The notes: generated by a model not told the origin, from the sequence alone. A stretch of DNA of 64,000 nucleotides from Massilia phosphatilytica (GCF_002968015.1 NZ_PUIP01000001.1:744001-808000), one strand, 5' to 3'; shown: positions 26,283 to 37,762, counted from the stretch's first letter. Program-made: numbers and translations.

Positions 26283-28193
26283 ATGTTGAATGTTCGCCTC
26301 CCGGACGGCTCGAGCCGTCAATTCGAAGGTCCGGTGACGGTCGCCCAGGTGGCGTCCAGCATCGCCCCGAGCCTGGCCAAGGCCGCGCTGGCCGGCAAGG
26401 TCGACGGCAAGGTCGTCGACACGTCGTTCCTGATCGAGAACGACGCCGACCTGGCCATCGTCACGGACAAGGATCCGGAAGGCCTGGACGTCATCCGCCA
26501 CTCAACCGCCCACCTGCTGGCCTATGCCGTCAAGGAGTTGTTTCCGGAAGCCCAGGTCACCATCGGCCCCGTGATCGACAACGGTTTCTACTACGATTTC
26601 TCGTACAAGCGCCCGTTCACCCCGGACGACCTGCAAGCCATCGAAAAGAAAATGGCCGAGCTCGCCAAGAAGGATGAGCCGGTGACCCGCAAGGTGCTGC
26701 CGCGCGACGAAGCCGTGGCGTACTTCAAGTCGATCGGCGAAGACTACAAGGCCGAGATCATCGCGTCGATCCCGGCGAACGAGGACGTGTCGCTGTACAC
26801 CGAAGGCAAGTTCACCGACCTGTGCCGCGGTCCGCACGTGCCGTCGACCGGCAAGCTGAAAGTCTTCAAGCTGATGAAGCTGGCGGGCGCGTACTGGCGC
26901 GGCGACTCGAAGAACGAGATGCTGCAGCGTGTCTACGGCACCGCCTGGGCCAAGAAGGAAGACCAGGAGCAATACCTGCACATGCTGGAGGAAGCCGAGA
27001 AGCGCGACCACCGCAAGCTGGGCAAGCAACTGGATTTCTTCCACTTCCAGGACGAAGCGCCGGGCCTGATCTTCTGGCACCCGAAGGGCTGGACCATCTG
27101 GCAGCAGATCGAGCAATACATGCGCAAGACCTACCAGATCACCGGCTACAACGAAGTCAAGGCGCCGCAGATCATCGATGTCAGCCTGTGGCAGAAGACC
27201 GGTCACTGGGACAACTATCGTGAAAACATGTTCACGACCGAGTCGGAAAACCGCACCTACGCGCTCAAGCCGATGAACTGCCCGGGCCACGTGCAGATCT
27301 ACAACGCGGGCCTGCGTTCGTACCGCGACCTGCCGCTGCGCTACGGCGAGTTCGGCCAGTGCCACCGCAACGAATCGTCGGGCGCGCTGCACGGCCTGAT
27401 GCGCGTGCGCGGCTTTACCCAGGACGACGGCCACGTGTTCTGCACGGAAGAGCAGATCGCGCCGGAAGTCGTGGCCTTCCACGCCCAGGCGATGAAGGTG
27501 TACGAGGACTTCGGCTTCGCGAACATCGACGTCAAGATCGCACTGCGTCCGGAAAACCGCATCGGTTCCGACGAGGTGTGGGACCAGGCGGAAGAGGCGC
27601 TGCGTTCCGCGCTGCGCGGCTGCGGCGTGACCTGGACGGAACTGCCGGGCGAGGGCGCGTTCTACGGTCCGAAGATCGAATACCACCTGAAGGACAGCCT
27701 CGGCCGCCCGTGGCAGGTCGGCACGATGCAGGTCGACTTCTCGATGCCGGGCCGTCTCGGCGCGGAATATGTCGCGGAAGACAACAGCCGCAAAGTGCCC
27801 GTGATGCTGCACCGTGCGATCGTCGGCTCGATGGAACGCTTCATCGGCATCCTGATCGAGAACTACGCGGGTGCGCTGCCGCTGTGGCTGGCGCCGGTCC
27901 AGGTTGCCATCCTGAACATCTCGGATGCGCAGGCGGACTACGTCAAACAGGTGGAGGCAAAGCTGAAGGCGGCTGGCCTGCGTGTTCACGCTGATTTGCG
28001 GAACGAGAAGATTACCTATAAAATTCGGGAGCATTCCGTCCAAAAACTGCCGTACATCCTAGTTGTCGGCGATAAAGAGCGGGATGCCAACACTGTGGCC
28101 GTTCGCGCTCGCGGCAATGTCGACCTTGGTGTCATGTCGGTCGATGCGCTGCTGGAACGCCTCCAAGGCGAGGTAGCATCCAAGGCAAAGTAA
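26283..28193 (+). CDS. thrS: Threonyl-tRNA synthetase
   Basis: 636 residues, the usual size. Start chosen at 26283, where [10 protein letters not shown] matches the family N-terminus and GGAG precedes; ATGs at 26262 and 26271 are in frame but lack a ribosome site. Domains: TGS (~1-62), editing domain with [11 protein letters not shown] and TDLCRGPHV (~63-240), class II catalytic core (~245-535) with the zinc ligand in MNCPGH (~334), motif 2 [15 protein letters not shown], and the anticodon-binding domain (~540-636; [11 protein letters not shown]). It charges tRNA-Thr in the cytoplasm. It is the first protein gene of the translation cluster thrS-infC-rpmI-rplT-pheST. Confidence 0.97.
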   Translation: MLNVRLPDGSSRQFEGPVTVAQVASSIAPSLAKAALAGKVDGKVVDTSFLIENDADLAIVTDKDPEGLDVIRHSTAHLLAYAVKELFPEAQVTIGPVIDNGFYYDFSYKRPFTPDDLQAIEKKMAELAKKDEPVTRKVLPRDEAVAYFKSIGEDYKAEIIASIPANEDVSLYTEGKFTDLCRGPHVPSTGKLKVFKLMKLAGAYWRGDSKNEMLQRVYGTAWAKKEDQEQYLHMLEEAEKRDHRKLGKQLDFFHFQDEAPGLIFWHPKGWTIWQQIEQYMRKTYQITGYNEVKAPQIIDVSLWQKTGHWDNYRENMFTTESENRTYALKPMNCPGHVQIYNAGLRSYRDLPLRYGEFGQCHRNESSGALHGLMRVRGFTQDDGHVFCTEEQIAPEVVAFHAQAMKVYEDFGFANIDVKIALRPENRIGSDEVWDQAEEALRSALRGCGVTWTELPGEGAFYGPKIEYHLKDSLGRPWQVGTMQVDFSMPGRLGAEYVAEDNSRKVPVMLHRAIVGSMERFIGILIENYAGALPLWLAPVQVAILNISDAQADYVKQVEAKLKAAGLRVHADLRNEKITYKIREHSVQKLPYILVVGDKERDANTVAVRARGNVDLGVMSVDALLERLQGEVASKAK

Positions 28194-28246
28194 TCCGCAC
28201 TCCGCCTTGAGACGGCCCGATCCATCTTACTTTCAAAGGAAACAAC

Positions 28247-28771
28247 ATAGCTACTGACAAGTCGTCACATCGCATCAATGGCGAAATCAACTACCCGGAA
28301 ATGCGTTTGAACGGGATAGACAACGAGCCGCTGGGCATTGTGAGCCTGGCCGAGGCGTTTCGTCTGGCTGAAGAAGCGAACGTGGATCTGGTGGAAATCG
28401 CGCCGAACGCGGTTCCCCCGGTCTGCCGCCTGATGGACTATGGCAAGTTCAAGTATTCGGAGCAGAAGAAGGCCCACGAAGCGAAGCTGAAGCAGAAAAT
28501 CATCCAGGTCAAGGAAATCAAGTTCCGTCCGGGTACGGACGAGGGTGACTACAGCATCAAGCTGCGTAACCTGATCAAGTTCCTGGAAGAGGGCGACAAG
28601 ACCAAGATCACGCTGCGCTTCCGTGGCCGCGAGATGGCTCACCAGGATATCGGCCAGCGCATGCTGGAGCGCCTGCGCGGCGACCTCGAGCCGTATGGCC
28701 AGGTCGAGCAGTTTCCGAAGCTGGAAGGTCGCCAGATGATCATGGTGGTCGCACCGAAAAAGAAGAAGTAA
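28247..28771 (+). CDS. infC: Translation initiation factor IF-3 (AUA start codon)
   Basis: 174 residues when read from ATA at 28247, which follows AAAGGA by 6 bases and gives the canonical N-terminus [13 protein letters not shown]; the first ATG (28301) would remove the conserved first 18 residues. IF-3 N domain (~10-80; [30 protein letters not shown]) and C domain (~85-172; [26 protein letters not shown]) are complete. IF-3 rejects non-AUG starts, so a near-cognate start gives negative self-regulation, known for AUU in E. coli infC; here the codon is AUA. Confidence 0.95.
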   Translation: MATDKSSHRINGEINYPEMRLNGIDNEPLGIVSLAEAFRLAEEANVDLVEIAPNAVPPVCRLMDYGKFKYSEQKKAHEAKLKQKIIQVKEIKFRPGTDEGDYSIKLRNLIKFLEEGDKTKITLRFRGREMAHQDIGQRMLERLRGDLEPYGQVEQFPKLEGRQMIMVVAPKKKK

Positions 28772-28822
28772 TTCTTCGACAGCTTCGCCGCGGGTTCGCA
28801 TCTCGCAGTGACAGTCAAGCCG

Positions 28823-28880
28823 GGCCAGGCCCGGGCCCCGGGTTTGTCCCGAGGCCCGGGCCTGGCCTATTCCATTTTTT
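28823..28880 (+). terminator. Very strong GC hairpin after infC, probable terminator
   Basis: A perfect 15-base arm (28823-28837) pairs with 28853-28867; the loop itself can form a further CGGG/CCCG pairing, giving a near 20-bp stem. A T6 run follows at 28875-28880. It separates infC from the rpmI promoter. The U-tract starts a few bases late, so partial termination or RNA stabilisation is also possible. Confidence 0.6.
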
Positions 28881-28928
28881 GGAATGCAAGCGTGTGCCCA
28901 TCGAACGATAGGCACGTGCCTGAAACTG

Positions 28929-28937
28929 TGCTAGAAT
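28929..28937 (+). promoter_or_regulatory. Extended -10 promoter for rpmI-rplT-pheST
   Basis: TGCTAGAAT matches an extended -10 element (TG-N-TAGAAT). No good -35 lies 17 bases upstream. It would start a transcript near 28944 with a ~145-base rpmI leader, the region where L20 autoregulation acts in some bacteria. The GGATGC...GCATCC dyad in that leader is a possible target. The rest of 28772-29089 has no gene. Confidence 0.55.
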
Positions 28938-29089
28938 CTGCGGTTCCCATGTTCGCAAGGACGGGGATGCAAGACTGTAGTGGACCCGCTTCCGCTGCAG
29001 AGACAAGTGAAAGTAGGCATCCAAGAGCAGCGTTGCTGCCACCTGCAATCCTGTCACATATGAGGCTGCCTGTAAGAGGGCAGAAGACT

Positions 29090-29290
29090 ATGCCGAAAAT
29101 GAAAACCAAAAGCTCCGCGAAGAAGCGTTTTCGCGTGCGCCCGGGTGGTACCGTCAAATCGGGTATGGCGTTCAAGCGTCACATCCTGACCAAGAAAACC
29201 ACCAAGAACAAGCGTCAGCTGCGTGGCACCCGTAACATCAATGCGTCCGACGTCCAAAGCGTCTACCGCATGATGCCGTCGGCCGTTTAA
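29090..29290 (+). CDS. rpmI: Ribosomal protein bL35
   Basis: 66 residues, highly basic. [20 protein letters not shown] and the [13 protein letters not shown] segment are family signatures. The ATG at 29090 gives the standard N-terminus and is preceded by AGAGGG; the longer frame starting at 28808 runs through the noncoding leader. It is a large-subunit protein, and rplT follows 25 bases downstream. Confidence 0.97.
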   Translation: MPKMKTKSSAKKRFRVRPGGTVKSGMAFKRHILTKKTTKNKRQLRGTRNINASDVQSVYRMMPSAV

Positions 29291-29315
29291 TCTCACATCA
29301 AACTAAGGAGCTACT

Positions 29316-30828
<1,513 letters not shown>

Positions 30829-30861
30829 GCCGCAACCGATCGAACAAGAAGGCAAACGAAT

Positions 30862-33288
30862 ATGCAATTCTCTGAAAACTGGCTCCGTTCCATGGTCGAT
30901 CCGACGTTGAATTCGGACGAACTCGCGCACCTGCTCACGATGTCCGGCCTCGAAGTGGAAGAGGTCGAACCGGTCGCGCCGCCGTTCTCGAACGTCGTCG
31001 TGGCGGAAGTCAAGGAAGTGGCCAAGCACCCGAACGCGGACCGGCTGAACGTGTGCCAGGTCGACGTCGGCACGGGCACCCTGCTGAACATCGTCTGCGG
31101 CGCGCCGAACGTGCGCGCGGGCATGAAGGCCATCTGCGCCATGTCCGGCGCCGTGCTGCCGCCGGGTCCGGACGGCAAGCCGTTCGAAATCAAGACCGGC
31201 AAGCTGCGCGGTGTGGAATCGCAGGGCATGATGTGCTCGGCAAAAGAATTGAAGATCTCGGAAGAGAGCAACGGCCTGATGGAGCTGCCGGAAGACGCAC
31301 CCGTCGGCCAGAACATCCGCGACTACCTGGGCCTGAACGACCTGAAATTCACGATCAAGCTCACGCCGAACAAGGCGGACTGCCTGTCCCTGCTGGGCGT
31401 CGCGCGCGAAGTGTCGGCGCTGACCGGCGTGCCGCTGGCGCTGCCGTCGTTCCGCCCGGTTGCCGTGAACACGGATGAAGTCCTGCCCGTGAAAATTTCG
31501 GCGCCGGACCTGTGCGGCCGTTTCTCGGGCCGCGTCATCCGTGGCCTGAACGCGAAGGCGGCGACGCCGGAATGGATGAAGCGCCGCCTCGAGCGCAGCG
31601 GCCAGCGTTCCGTGTCGGCCCTCGTCGACATCTCGAATTACGTCATGCTGGAAGTGGGCCGTCCGTCGCACGTGTTTGACCTGGACAAGATCCATGGCGG
31701 CATGGAGGTGCGCTGGGGCCGCAAGGGCGAATCGCTGAAGCTCTTGAACGGCAATACGGTCGAGGTCGACGAGTGGGTCGGCGTCATCTCCGACGAGAAA
31801 GAGATCGAGTCGCTGGCCGGCATCATGGGCGGCGATTCGACCGCGGTCACGCTGGACACGACCAACATCTACCTGGAAGCCGCATTCTGGTGGCCGAACG
31901 CCATCCAGGGCCGTGCGCGCCGCTACAATTTCTCGACGGATGCGGCGCACCGCTTCGAACGGGGCGTCGACTATGCGACGACCGTCGAGCATATCGAGCG
32001 CCTCACGTCGCTGATCGTCGAAATCTGCGGCACCACGGACACGAAGGTCGGCCCGATCGACGACCAGGCGCCGAACGTGCCGCAGCGTAAGCCGGTCACC
32101 TTGCGTACCGCGCGCGCCGCCAAAGTCATCGGCGTGCCCGTCACGGACGACATGGTCGCCGACATCTTCACGCGCCTGCACCTGCCGTTCGAGAAAGAAG
32201 ATGGCCTGTTCCACGTGACGGCGCCGTCGTACCGCTTCGACATCGAGATCGAGGAAGACCTGATCGAGGAAGTGGCGCGTGTCTATGGCTTCGAAAACAT
32301 TCCCGCGCTGCCGCCGGTGGCCCCGTCGGCGATGCTGATCGAGCCGGAAAACACCCGCTCGCTGTTCGCGATCCGCCACGAGCTGGCCGACCTGGGCTAC
32401 CAGGAAGTCGTGAACATGAGCTTCGTCGAGCAGCAGTGGGAAGCGGATTTCGCGAACAACACGGACCCGATCCGCCTGCAGAACCCGATCGCCAGCCAGA
32501 TGAGCGTGATGCGGTCGTCGCTGATCGGCAGCCTCGTCGCCAACGTGCGCTACAACCTGAACCGCAAGGCGGGCCGCGTGCGCGTGTTCGAAGTGGGCGG
32601 CGTGTTCCTGCGCAACACCGAGGCGCAGGATGGTCCGTTGGCCGTCGCCGGTTTCGACCAGCCCAAGCGCGTCGCCGCCATCGCATACGGTCCGGCCGCG
32701 GACGAGCAGTGGGGTCAACCGACCCGCGCCGTCGACTATTTCGACGTCAAGGGCGACCTGGAAGCGCTGTTCGCGCCCCGCGCCGTGCGTTTCAGCAAGA
32801 CCGAGCACCCGGCGCTGCATCCGGGACGTTCGGCCACGGTGGAAGTCGACGGCAAGGTCGTCGGCGTGATCGGCGAGCTGCATCCGCGCTGGCTGCAGAA
32901 GTACGACCTGCCGCAGGCCCCGGTGCTGTTCGAAGTGGATGCGGACGCGCTGCGTGCGCGCGACGTGCCGCGCTACGCCGAGATTTCCAAGTTTCCGGGC
33001 GCCACGCGCGACCTCGCCCTGGTGGTGAAACAGGACGTGCCGGCCCAGGCGCTGCTCGACGCTTTCCAGTCGGAACTGGCGTCGAACGCGCTTGGCAAAC
33101 TCGTGCAAGCCGTTGTTTTGTTTGATGAATACCGCGGCAAGGGTTTGGAACAAGATGAAAAAAGTCTTGCTTTCCGCTTTGGCTTGCAAGATACTCAATC
33201 GACGCTGCAGGACGATGCGGTCGAGGCCATCATGGCCGCGCTCGCTTCCGCCGCGCAACAAAAACACGGTGCCAAGCTGCGCGCCTGA
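30862..33288 (+). CDS. pheT: Phenylalanyl-tRNA synthetase beta subunit
   Basis: 808 residues, full length. Order: EMAP-type tRNA-binding domain (~40-150; [26 protein letters not shown]), B3/B4 editing domain (~210-385), B5 domain (~400-475), the catalytic-like core (~480-690) and the C-terminal ferredoxin-fold anticodon-binding domain (~715-808; [14 protein letters not shown]). It lies 33 bases after pheS, with AAGAAGG before the ATG. It recognises tRNA-Phe and edits mischarged tyrosine. Confidence 0.97.
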   Translation: MQFSENWLRSMVDPTLNSDELAHLLTMSGLEVEEVEPVAPPFSNVVVAEVKEVAKHPNADRLNVCQVDVGTGTLLNIVCGAPNVRAGMKAICAMSGAVLPPGPDGKPFEIKTGKLRGVESQGMMCSAKELKISEESNGLMELPEDAPVGQNIRDYLGLNDLKFTIKLTPNKADCLSLLGVAREVSALTGVPLALPSFRPVAVNTDEVLPVKISAPDLCGRFSGRVIRGLNAKAATPEWMKRRLERSGQRSVSALVDISNYVMLEVGRPSHVFDLDKIHGGMEVRWGRKGESLKLLNGNTVEVDEWVGVISDEKEIESLAGIMGGDSTAVTLDTTNIYLEAAFWWPNAIQGRARRYNFSTDAAHRFERGVDYATTVEHIERLTSLIVEICGTTDTKVGPIDDQAPNVPQRKPVTLRTARAAKVIGVPVTDDMVADIFTRLHLPFEKEDGLFHVTAPSYRFDIEIEEDLIEEVARVYGFENIPALPPVAPSAMLIEPENTRSLFAIRHELADLGYQEVVNMSFVEQQWEADFANNTDPIRLQNPIASQMSVMRSSLIGSLVANVRYNLNRKAGRVRVFEVGGVFLRNTEAQDGPLAVAGFDQPKRVAAIAYGPAADEQWGQPTRAVDYFDVKGDLEALFAPRAVRFSKTEHPALHPGRSATVEVDGKVVGVIGELHPRWLQKYDLPQAPVLFEVDADALRARDVPRYAEISKFPGATRDLALVVKQDVPAQALLDAFQSELASNALGKLVQAVVLFDEYRGKGLEQDEKSLAFRFGLQDTQSTLQDDAVEAIMAALASAAQQKHGAKLRA

Positions 33289-33391
33289 TAAGGGCTGATG
33301 CCTAACAGGGGCTCGGGAATGTGTTCCTCGAGCTCCCAATCCAGAACAAAGGTAGGGCTTTAAAATTAACAACAACGACGTTGATTCCGCC

Positions 33392-33826
33392 GTGCTCCAG
33401 GAAGCGCTGGCCGCCGATCTGCATCGTGCGATGCTGGTGGCCCGGGTACGGAAGGAAGCGGAAAAGGAGTTGCCGACCCTGACCAAGGCGGAGCTGGCCG
33501 AACTGCTGTTCGAGCAGGTCGGTCTGAACAAACGCGAGGCCAAGGACATGGTCGAGACGTTCTTCGACGAGATCCGCAATGCGCTCGAGCGCGGCGAGGC
33601 CGTGAAGCTGTCCGGCTTCGGCAACTTCCAGTTGCGTGACAAGCCGCAGCGGCCCGGCCGCAATCCGAAAACCGGGGAAGAGATTCCCATCACGGCGCGC
33701 CGCGTCGTGACTTTCCACGCCAGCCAGAAACTGAAGGGTATGGTCGAGGAGGCCAATCCGGGCAGCCCTCGCAATCCGGATAGCCCCGACGGCCCCGATC
33801 ATCCTTCCCTGGCGCGTGCAGCCTGA
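33392..33826 (+). CDS. ihfA: Integration host factor alpha subunit
   Basis: 144 residues from the GTG at 33392. The core [32 protein letters not shown] and [20 protein letters not shown] is IHF-alpha. It carries an N-terminal extension of ~30 residues and a C-terminal tail rich in Pro/Asp/Ser compared with E. coli IhfA. Start is uncertain: GTG 33392 and ATG 33431 have no ribosome site, while an in-frame ATT at 33365 follows AAAGGTAGGG at 7-bp spacing and is the first codon region after a stop. IHF bends DNA as a heterodimer. It follows pheT and precedes merR, the usual order. Confidence 0.9.
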   Translation: MLQEALAADLHRAMLVARVRKEAEKELPTLTKAELAELLFEQVGLNKREAKDMVETFFDEIRNALERGEAVKLSGFGNFQLRDKPQRPGRNPKTGEEIPITARRVVTFHASQKLKGMVEEANPGSPRNPDSPDGPDHPSLARAA

Positions 33827-33850
33827 GAAAGCCGTCAAGGCTTGTGAGCG

Positions 33851-34258
33851 ATGAACGACCGACCGAACAAGATGGAACCGACCGTGTTGCCGCCGATCCC
33901 GGCCAAGCGCTATTTCACGATTGGTGAAGTCAGCGAATTGTGCGGGGTCAAGCCGCATGTGCTCCGCTACTGGGAGCAGGAATTCACTCAGCTAAAACCG
34001 GTCAAACGCCGTGGAAACCGCCGCTATTACCAGCACCACGAAGTGCTGTTGATCCGGCGTATCCGCGAACTGCTGTACGAGCAGGGCTTCACCATCAGCG
34101 GCGCGCGCAACCGCCTGGATGGACGCGGCCAGCATGAGGTCGAGGCGTTGCCGGAACCGCCACCACCGCCGGCCGTGCCGACCATCGAGCCGGACGCGTT
34201 GCGGGCCGAGCTGCACGCCATTCTCGCGCTGCTCAAGCACGGATCGCCGGCAGTCTGA
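33851..34258 (+). CDS. MerR-family transcriptional regulator
   Basis: 135 residues. FTIGEVSELCGVKPHVLRYW and RRGNRRYYQHHEVLLIRRIR form the MerR winged helix (~22-90). The rest is short and proline-rich with no metal-binding cysteine pattern. This regulator is commonly found directly after ihfA in proteobacteria; its targets are not known. It starts 24 bases after ihfA. Confidence 0.92.
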   Translation: MNDRPNKMEPTVLPPIPAKRYFTIGEVSELCGVKPHVLRYWEQEFTQLKPVKRRGNRRYYQHHEVLLIRRIRELLYEQGFTISGARNRLDGRGQHEVEALPEPPPPPAVPTIEPDALRAELHAILALLKHGSPAV

Positions 34259-34294
34259 AGCCCGCCGAGGGCGCAACGGCCGACGCAGCCAGCT

Positions 34295-34316
34295 CAGGCG
34301 TGCGCGCCTGTTGTTC
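34295..34316 (+). terminator. Weak terminator of the pheST-ihfA-merR operon
   Basis: CAGGCG, a TGCG loop and CGCCTG are followed by TTGTTC. The stem is perfect, but the U-tract is interrupted. Its tail overlaps the -35 of the next promoter. Confidence 0.55.
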
Positions 34317-34338
34317 TGCACCCCGGAGGTGCTAAAAT
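34311..34338 (+). promoter_or_regulatory. Promoter of the response regulator gene
   Basis: TTGTTC (34311-34316), a 16-base spacer and TAAAAT (34333-34338) preceded by TGC, an extended -10. About 95 bases of leader follow before the ATG at 34437. Confidence 0.65.
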
Positions 34339-34436
34339 GTCACTTGCAGTTTGCTGACTCAAACGCATGACCTGACCGGAGGCGTGAGGGGCCAGCCTCG
34401 GCTCTTTCCTGTATCGGGAAAACTTAAGGGAAGACA

Positions 34437-35069
34437 ATGATACGCGTTGCCATTTGTGACGATCACCAGATAGTTCGAGCAGGTTTCAAACAGATTTTTT
34501 CGTCGTCGGGCGAGTTCGAAGTCGTGGCCGAAGGCGCGACGGGACGTGAAGCCCTCGACATCGCACGCCGCGAGATTTGCGACGTGCTGCTGCTGGACAT
34601 CGCCATGCCGGACCAGAGCGGCATCGATATCCTGCGCACCATTCGACAGGGCCAGCCCAATCTGCCGGTCCTGATCCTGTCCGGCTATCCTGCCCAGCAA
34701 TATGCGCTGAACCTGTTCAAGATGGGTGCCAACGGCTACCTGAACAAGGAATGCGACGCCGATGAACTGAAAACGGCCGTCCGTACCGTGTACCAGGGCC
34801 GCCGCTACGTCAGCTCGCAGGTCGGCGAATTGCTGGCCCAGAGTTTTGATCGCGATCCGAACACTGCGCTGCATACGGAATTGTCGGACCGCGAATTCCA
34901 GGTGTTCCTCCGCCTGGCCAAGGGCGCGACCGTGTCCGATATCGGCAATGCACTGTCGTTGTCGATCAAGACGGTGTCGACTTATCGTACTCGCATCATG
35001 GAAAAGATGGGTCTGCAGTCGAATAGCGACCTGACGTATTACGCCATGAAAAACAACCTGCTCGACTGA
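34437..35069 (+). CDS. NarL/FixJ-type response regulator
   Basis: 210 residues. Receiver domain (~1-118) with DD at 9-10, phospho-acceptor Asp54 in LLLDIAMPDQSG and the lysine in GYLNKE; LuxR-type helix-turn-helix at ~145-205 (LSDREFQVFLRLAKGAT, SIKTVSTYRTRIMEKM). The ribosome site is AAGGGAAG. The CHASE3 histidine kinase encoded 202 bases downstream in the same direction is the obvious partner. No target genes are evident. Confidence 0.93.
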   Translation: MIRVAICDDHQIVRAGFKQIFSSSGEFEVVAEGATGREALDIARREICDVLLLDIAMPDQSGIDILRTIRQGQPNLPVLILSGYPAQQYALNLFKMGANGYLNKECDADELKTAVRTVYQGRRYVSSQVGELLAQSFDRDPNTALHTELSDREFQVFLRLAKGATVSDIGNALSLSIKTVSTYRTRIMEKMGLQSNSDLTYYAMKNNLLD

Positions 35070-35119
35070 GCGGGGTGGGCCGGAAGCCAGGGTTCCCTGC
35101 CTTTCGGTCTGCAACTGTT

Positions 35120-35157
35120 ATAGCAATTTTGACATTTGCTATGCAGAATTGTTAATT
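35120..35157 (+). promoter_or_regulatory. Promoter with overlapping dyad upstream of the kinase
   Basis: TTGACA (35129-35134), 17 bases, TTAATT (35152-35157). The dyad ATAGCAA-N9-TTGCTAT (35120-35142) spans the -35, a good place for a regulator to bind. A second -10, TATAAT, lies nearer the gene. Confidence 0.5.
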
Positions 35158-35227
35158 GCGCGTCGTCATCGCGCCACATTTCCTCGTCCGCACGCCTAAT
35201 CGAGCTCCACGGCAACTTTTCCCGGTC

Positions 35228-35233
35228 TATAAT
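35228..35233 (+). promoter_or_regulatory. Consensus -10 upstream of the histidine kinase
   Basis: TATAAT, 38 bases upstream of the ATG at 35272, with no clear -35. With the upstream promoter this gives the kinase two possible starts independent of the response regulator. Confidence 0.5.
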
Positions 35234-35271
35234 GACTCGGACAGGCCAAGCTGCGAAAGGAACGACAGAGG

Positions 35272-36909
35272 ATGTTTTTCACCACCGACCCCAGGTTCAG
35301 GCCGGTTCGCAGCCTTCCGTTGTACCAGACGCTGCTGTGTGTCGTGTGCGTCCTGATCCTGGTCCTCAACGGCGTCAGCCTGGTCCGCAACCTGGAAGGG
35401 CTGAAGACCGCCAACGCGCGTCAGGCGCAGGCCGATCGCGTGACGGCCAAACTGCAATACCTGAACCTGCTGGTGACCGATGCGGAAAGCGGTCTGCGCG
35501 GCTACTACCTCTCCGGTTCCGACACCTACCTGGGCCCGCTGCGCACGGCCGAACGTGAACTCGACGGCCAGTTCAACAGCCTCAAGACGCTGCTGGCCGA
35601 CAATCCCTCGCAACTGAAGAACCTCACCCAGCTGCAAAACCTCGTCGTCCGCCGCATCAACCTGATGAACCAGGGCCTGGAAGTCTATCGTCATGGCGGC
35701 CTGAACGACATCGTCGCCATCGCGCAGACGCAGGAAGACAAGACCCACATGGACGAGATCCGCCTGCAGGTGGTGATCATGACGGGCGAGCAGAACGAAA
35801 CGCTCGCGGCCCGCAGCGCCGTGTTCTATGACCGCTATCGCCTGGCCGCCCTGCGCGGGCTCGGCATCAACGTGGCGGCACTCGTCACGCTCGTCCTGTT
35901 CTACAACATGATCCGGCGCAGCTTCCGCGCGCGCCTGAATGCGGAACGCGCCCTGCAGCAGACCAATGATCACCTGGAATCGCTCGTGGCGGAGCGCACG
36001 GAGCAGTTGTCCGTGCTGTCGCGCCACCTGATCCGCGTGTCGGAAGAAGAAAAGGCGAAACTGGCGCGCGAACTGCACGACGAGATGGGCGCCAACCTGA
36101 CGGCCATCGGCATGCACCTCGCGTCGGTGACCGACCAGATCAAGACGACGCACCCCGACCACGCCGAGACGCTGGGCCGTGCCCGCGCCGTGCTGGTCGA
36201 GACGGTGGAGCTGAAGCGCCGCATCGTGGAAGACCTGCGTCCGAGCCTGCTCGACAATCTCGGCCTGTCCGCTGCCCTGCAGAGTTATTGCGAAGACTTC
36301 GGCCGCACGACGGGTGTCGATTGCGAAGCCCTCATCGAGGGCGACATCGACAGCGCCGGCTCCGCGCAGTCGATCGCATTGTTCCGCATCGCGCAGGAAT
36401 CGCTGAACAATGTCGCGAAGTACGCCCAGGCCCGCCACGTCGTCGTGCACCTTGCGCGCGAAGGCGAGGCGTTCACGCTCGAGGTGTGCGACGATGGCGT
36501 CGGGATTCCGCCGGACGCGATGCGCCGTCCGAAGTCGCACGGCCTGCTGGGCATGCGCGAACGGGCGTTGCTGCTGGGAGGGACACTGCGGGTGGACCGC
36601 GGCGTGAACGGGATCGGGACCACGGTTCACGCCATCGTTCCGGTGACGACGCCGGGCGGTACTGAATCCGGCGGGACCGCGTCAGGCGGTGCCCTGGATA
36701 TCTCGGCGCTGGCTGTGGCGCCATCGAGCGCTCCGGCGGCAGAAGCGCCATCGGAACCGGCCGATTCGGCCGAACGTCAACTACACAATCACTTGCATGA
36801 TCAATTACGGGCGGCCCAGGCCCAGTCGTCGCTGGCGACGGCCGGGCGGGATGCGGTGCCGCTCATGCGCGCGATACGTCCATCAGCAGACGGTCATACT
36901 CGCTTTTAG
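35272..36909 (+). CDS. CHASE3-domain sensor histidine kinase (HPK7 type)
   Basis: 545 residues. Membrane segment ~18-37, periplasmic CHASE3 domain ~45-180 (the TDAESGLRGYYLSGSDTYL pattern is typical), second membrane segment ~197-217, coiled linker, HisKA_3 with ARELHDEMGANLTAIGMHL (His269), and a HATPase (~370-465; LNNVAKYA, DDGVGIP, GLLGMRERALLLGG). The last ~80 residues form a Gly/Ala/Ser-rich tail with no motif. It probably phosphorylates the NarL-type regulator upstream. Its 3' end overlaps the 3' end of the opposing Crp-like gene by 47 bases. Confidence 0.92.
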   Translation: MFFTTDPRFRPVRSLPLYQTLLCVVCVLILVLNGVSLVRNLEGLKTANARQAQADRVTAKLQYLNLLVTDAESGLRGYYLSGSDTYLGPLRTAERELDGQFNSLKTLLADNPSQLKNLTQLQNLVVRRINLMNQGLEVYRHGGLNDIVAIAQTQEDKTHMDEIRLQVVIMTGEQNETLAARSAVFYDRYRLAALRGLGINVAALVTLVLFYNMIRRSFRARLNAERALQQTNDHLESLVAERTEQLSVLSRHLIRVSEEEKAKLARELHDEMGANLTAIGMHLASVTDQIKTTHPDHAETLGRARAVLVETVELKRRIVEDLRPSLLDNLGLSAALQSYCEDFGRTTGVDCEALIEGDIDSAGSAQSIALFRIAQESLNNVAKYAQARHVVVHLAREGEAFTLEVCDDGVGIPPDAMRRPKSHGLLGMRERALLLGGTLRVDRGVNGIGTTVHAIVPVTTPGGTESGGTASGGALDISALAVAPSSAPAAEAPSEPADSAERQLHNHLHDQLRAAQAQSSLATAGRDAVPLMRAIRPSADGHTRF

Positions 36910-37678
36910 CGACCTTGTAGCACTCGCCCGCGTAGTCTTCCAGGCCTTGGCGGTTCAGCACGGTAATGTTGCCGCGGCGGTACTGGATCAGGCCTTCGTC
37001 CTGCAGCTTGCCGGCAGCGGCCGTGATGCTTTCGCGGCGCACGCCCAGCATGATCGAGATGAGTTCCTGTGTAACTTTCAGTTCATTGCTCGGCGAACGG
37101 TCCAGGCGGTCCAGCAGCCAGCGGCACAGTTTCTGTTCGATCGAGCTGTGGCGGCCGCCGACGGCGTTCTGGGCCATCTGGGCGAACAGTGCGTTCGTGT
37201 AGCGCATCAGCAGCTGGGGCAGGGCGCCGCCCTTGTTGAAGGCGTCGCGCAGGAATTGGGTCTTGAGGCGGTAGCCGTAGCCGGCGCTCTGGACGACGGC
37301 GCTGCAGGTGGCGCGCTCGCCCATGAACAGCGACACGCCGACGGCACCTTCATGGCCGACCACGGCGATTTCCGTCGTGGCGCCGTCTTCCATCACGTAC
37401 AGCAGGGAGACGATGGCGGTGGTGGGGAAGTACACGTATTCCAGTTTGCTGCCGTATTCGAACAGTTCCTTGCCGAAGGGCAGCGGAACCAGTTCCAGGT
37501 GCTCGAACAGGGTTTCCAGGTCTTGGCGCGGCAGGGCCGCGAGCAACTCGTTTTGTTGGGTGCCGCTGTAGCTCACAACCGGGCGGGCGGCCAGTTTGAT
37601 TTCTTCGCTGGTCGAGGGGATCTGATTCACCGATTGCGCTTTTTTCTGAGCGGCGTTACCGAGTTGGGCGTTATTCAT
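36863..37678 (-). CDS. Crp/Fnr-family transcriptional regulator
   Basis: 271 residues from the ATG at 37678, behind CGAGGACAAA; an upstream in-frame start lacks a ribosome site. Cyclic-nucleotide-binding-like domain (~50-170; FGKELFEYGSKLEYVYFP, GHEGAVGVSLFMGE) and Crp-type helix-turn-helix (~190-250; TQELISIMLGVRRESITAAA). The cysteine set of an Fnr iron-sulfur cluster is absent and the cAMP phosphate-binding pattern is weak, so the effector is unknown. The first ~35 residues are a polar extension. Confidence 0.9.
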   Translation of the reverse strand: MNNAQLGNAAQKKAQSVNQIPSTSEEIKLAARPVVSYSGTQQNELLAALPRQDLETLFEHLELVPLPFGKELFEYGSKLEYVYFPTTAIVSLLYVMEDGATTEIAVVGHEGAVGVSLFMGERATCSAVVQSAGYGYRLKTQFLRDAFNKGGALPQLLMRYTNALFAQMAQNAVGGRHSSIEQKLCRWLLDRLDRSPSNELKVTQELISIMLGVRRESITAAAGKLQDEGLIQYRRGNITVLNRQGLEDYAGECYKVAKSEYDRLLMDVSRA

Positions 37679-37762
37679 TTTGTCCTCGTTATCTCTGACA
37701 TACATCACTGGGGCGATTGCTTGGATGGGTTTCCTCATCGCGATGTGTGTACATTAATGCCA

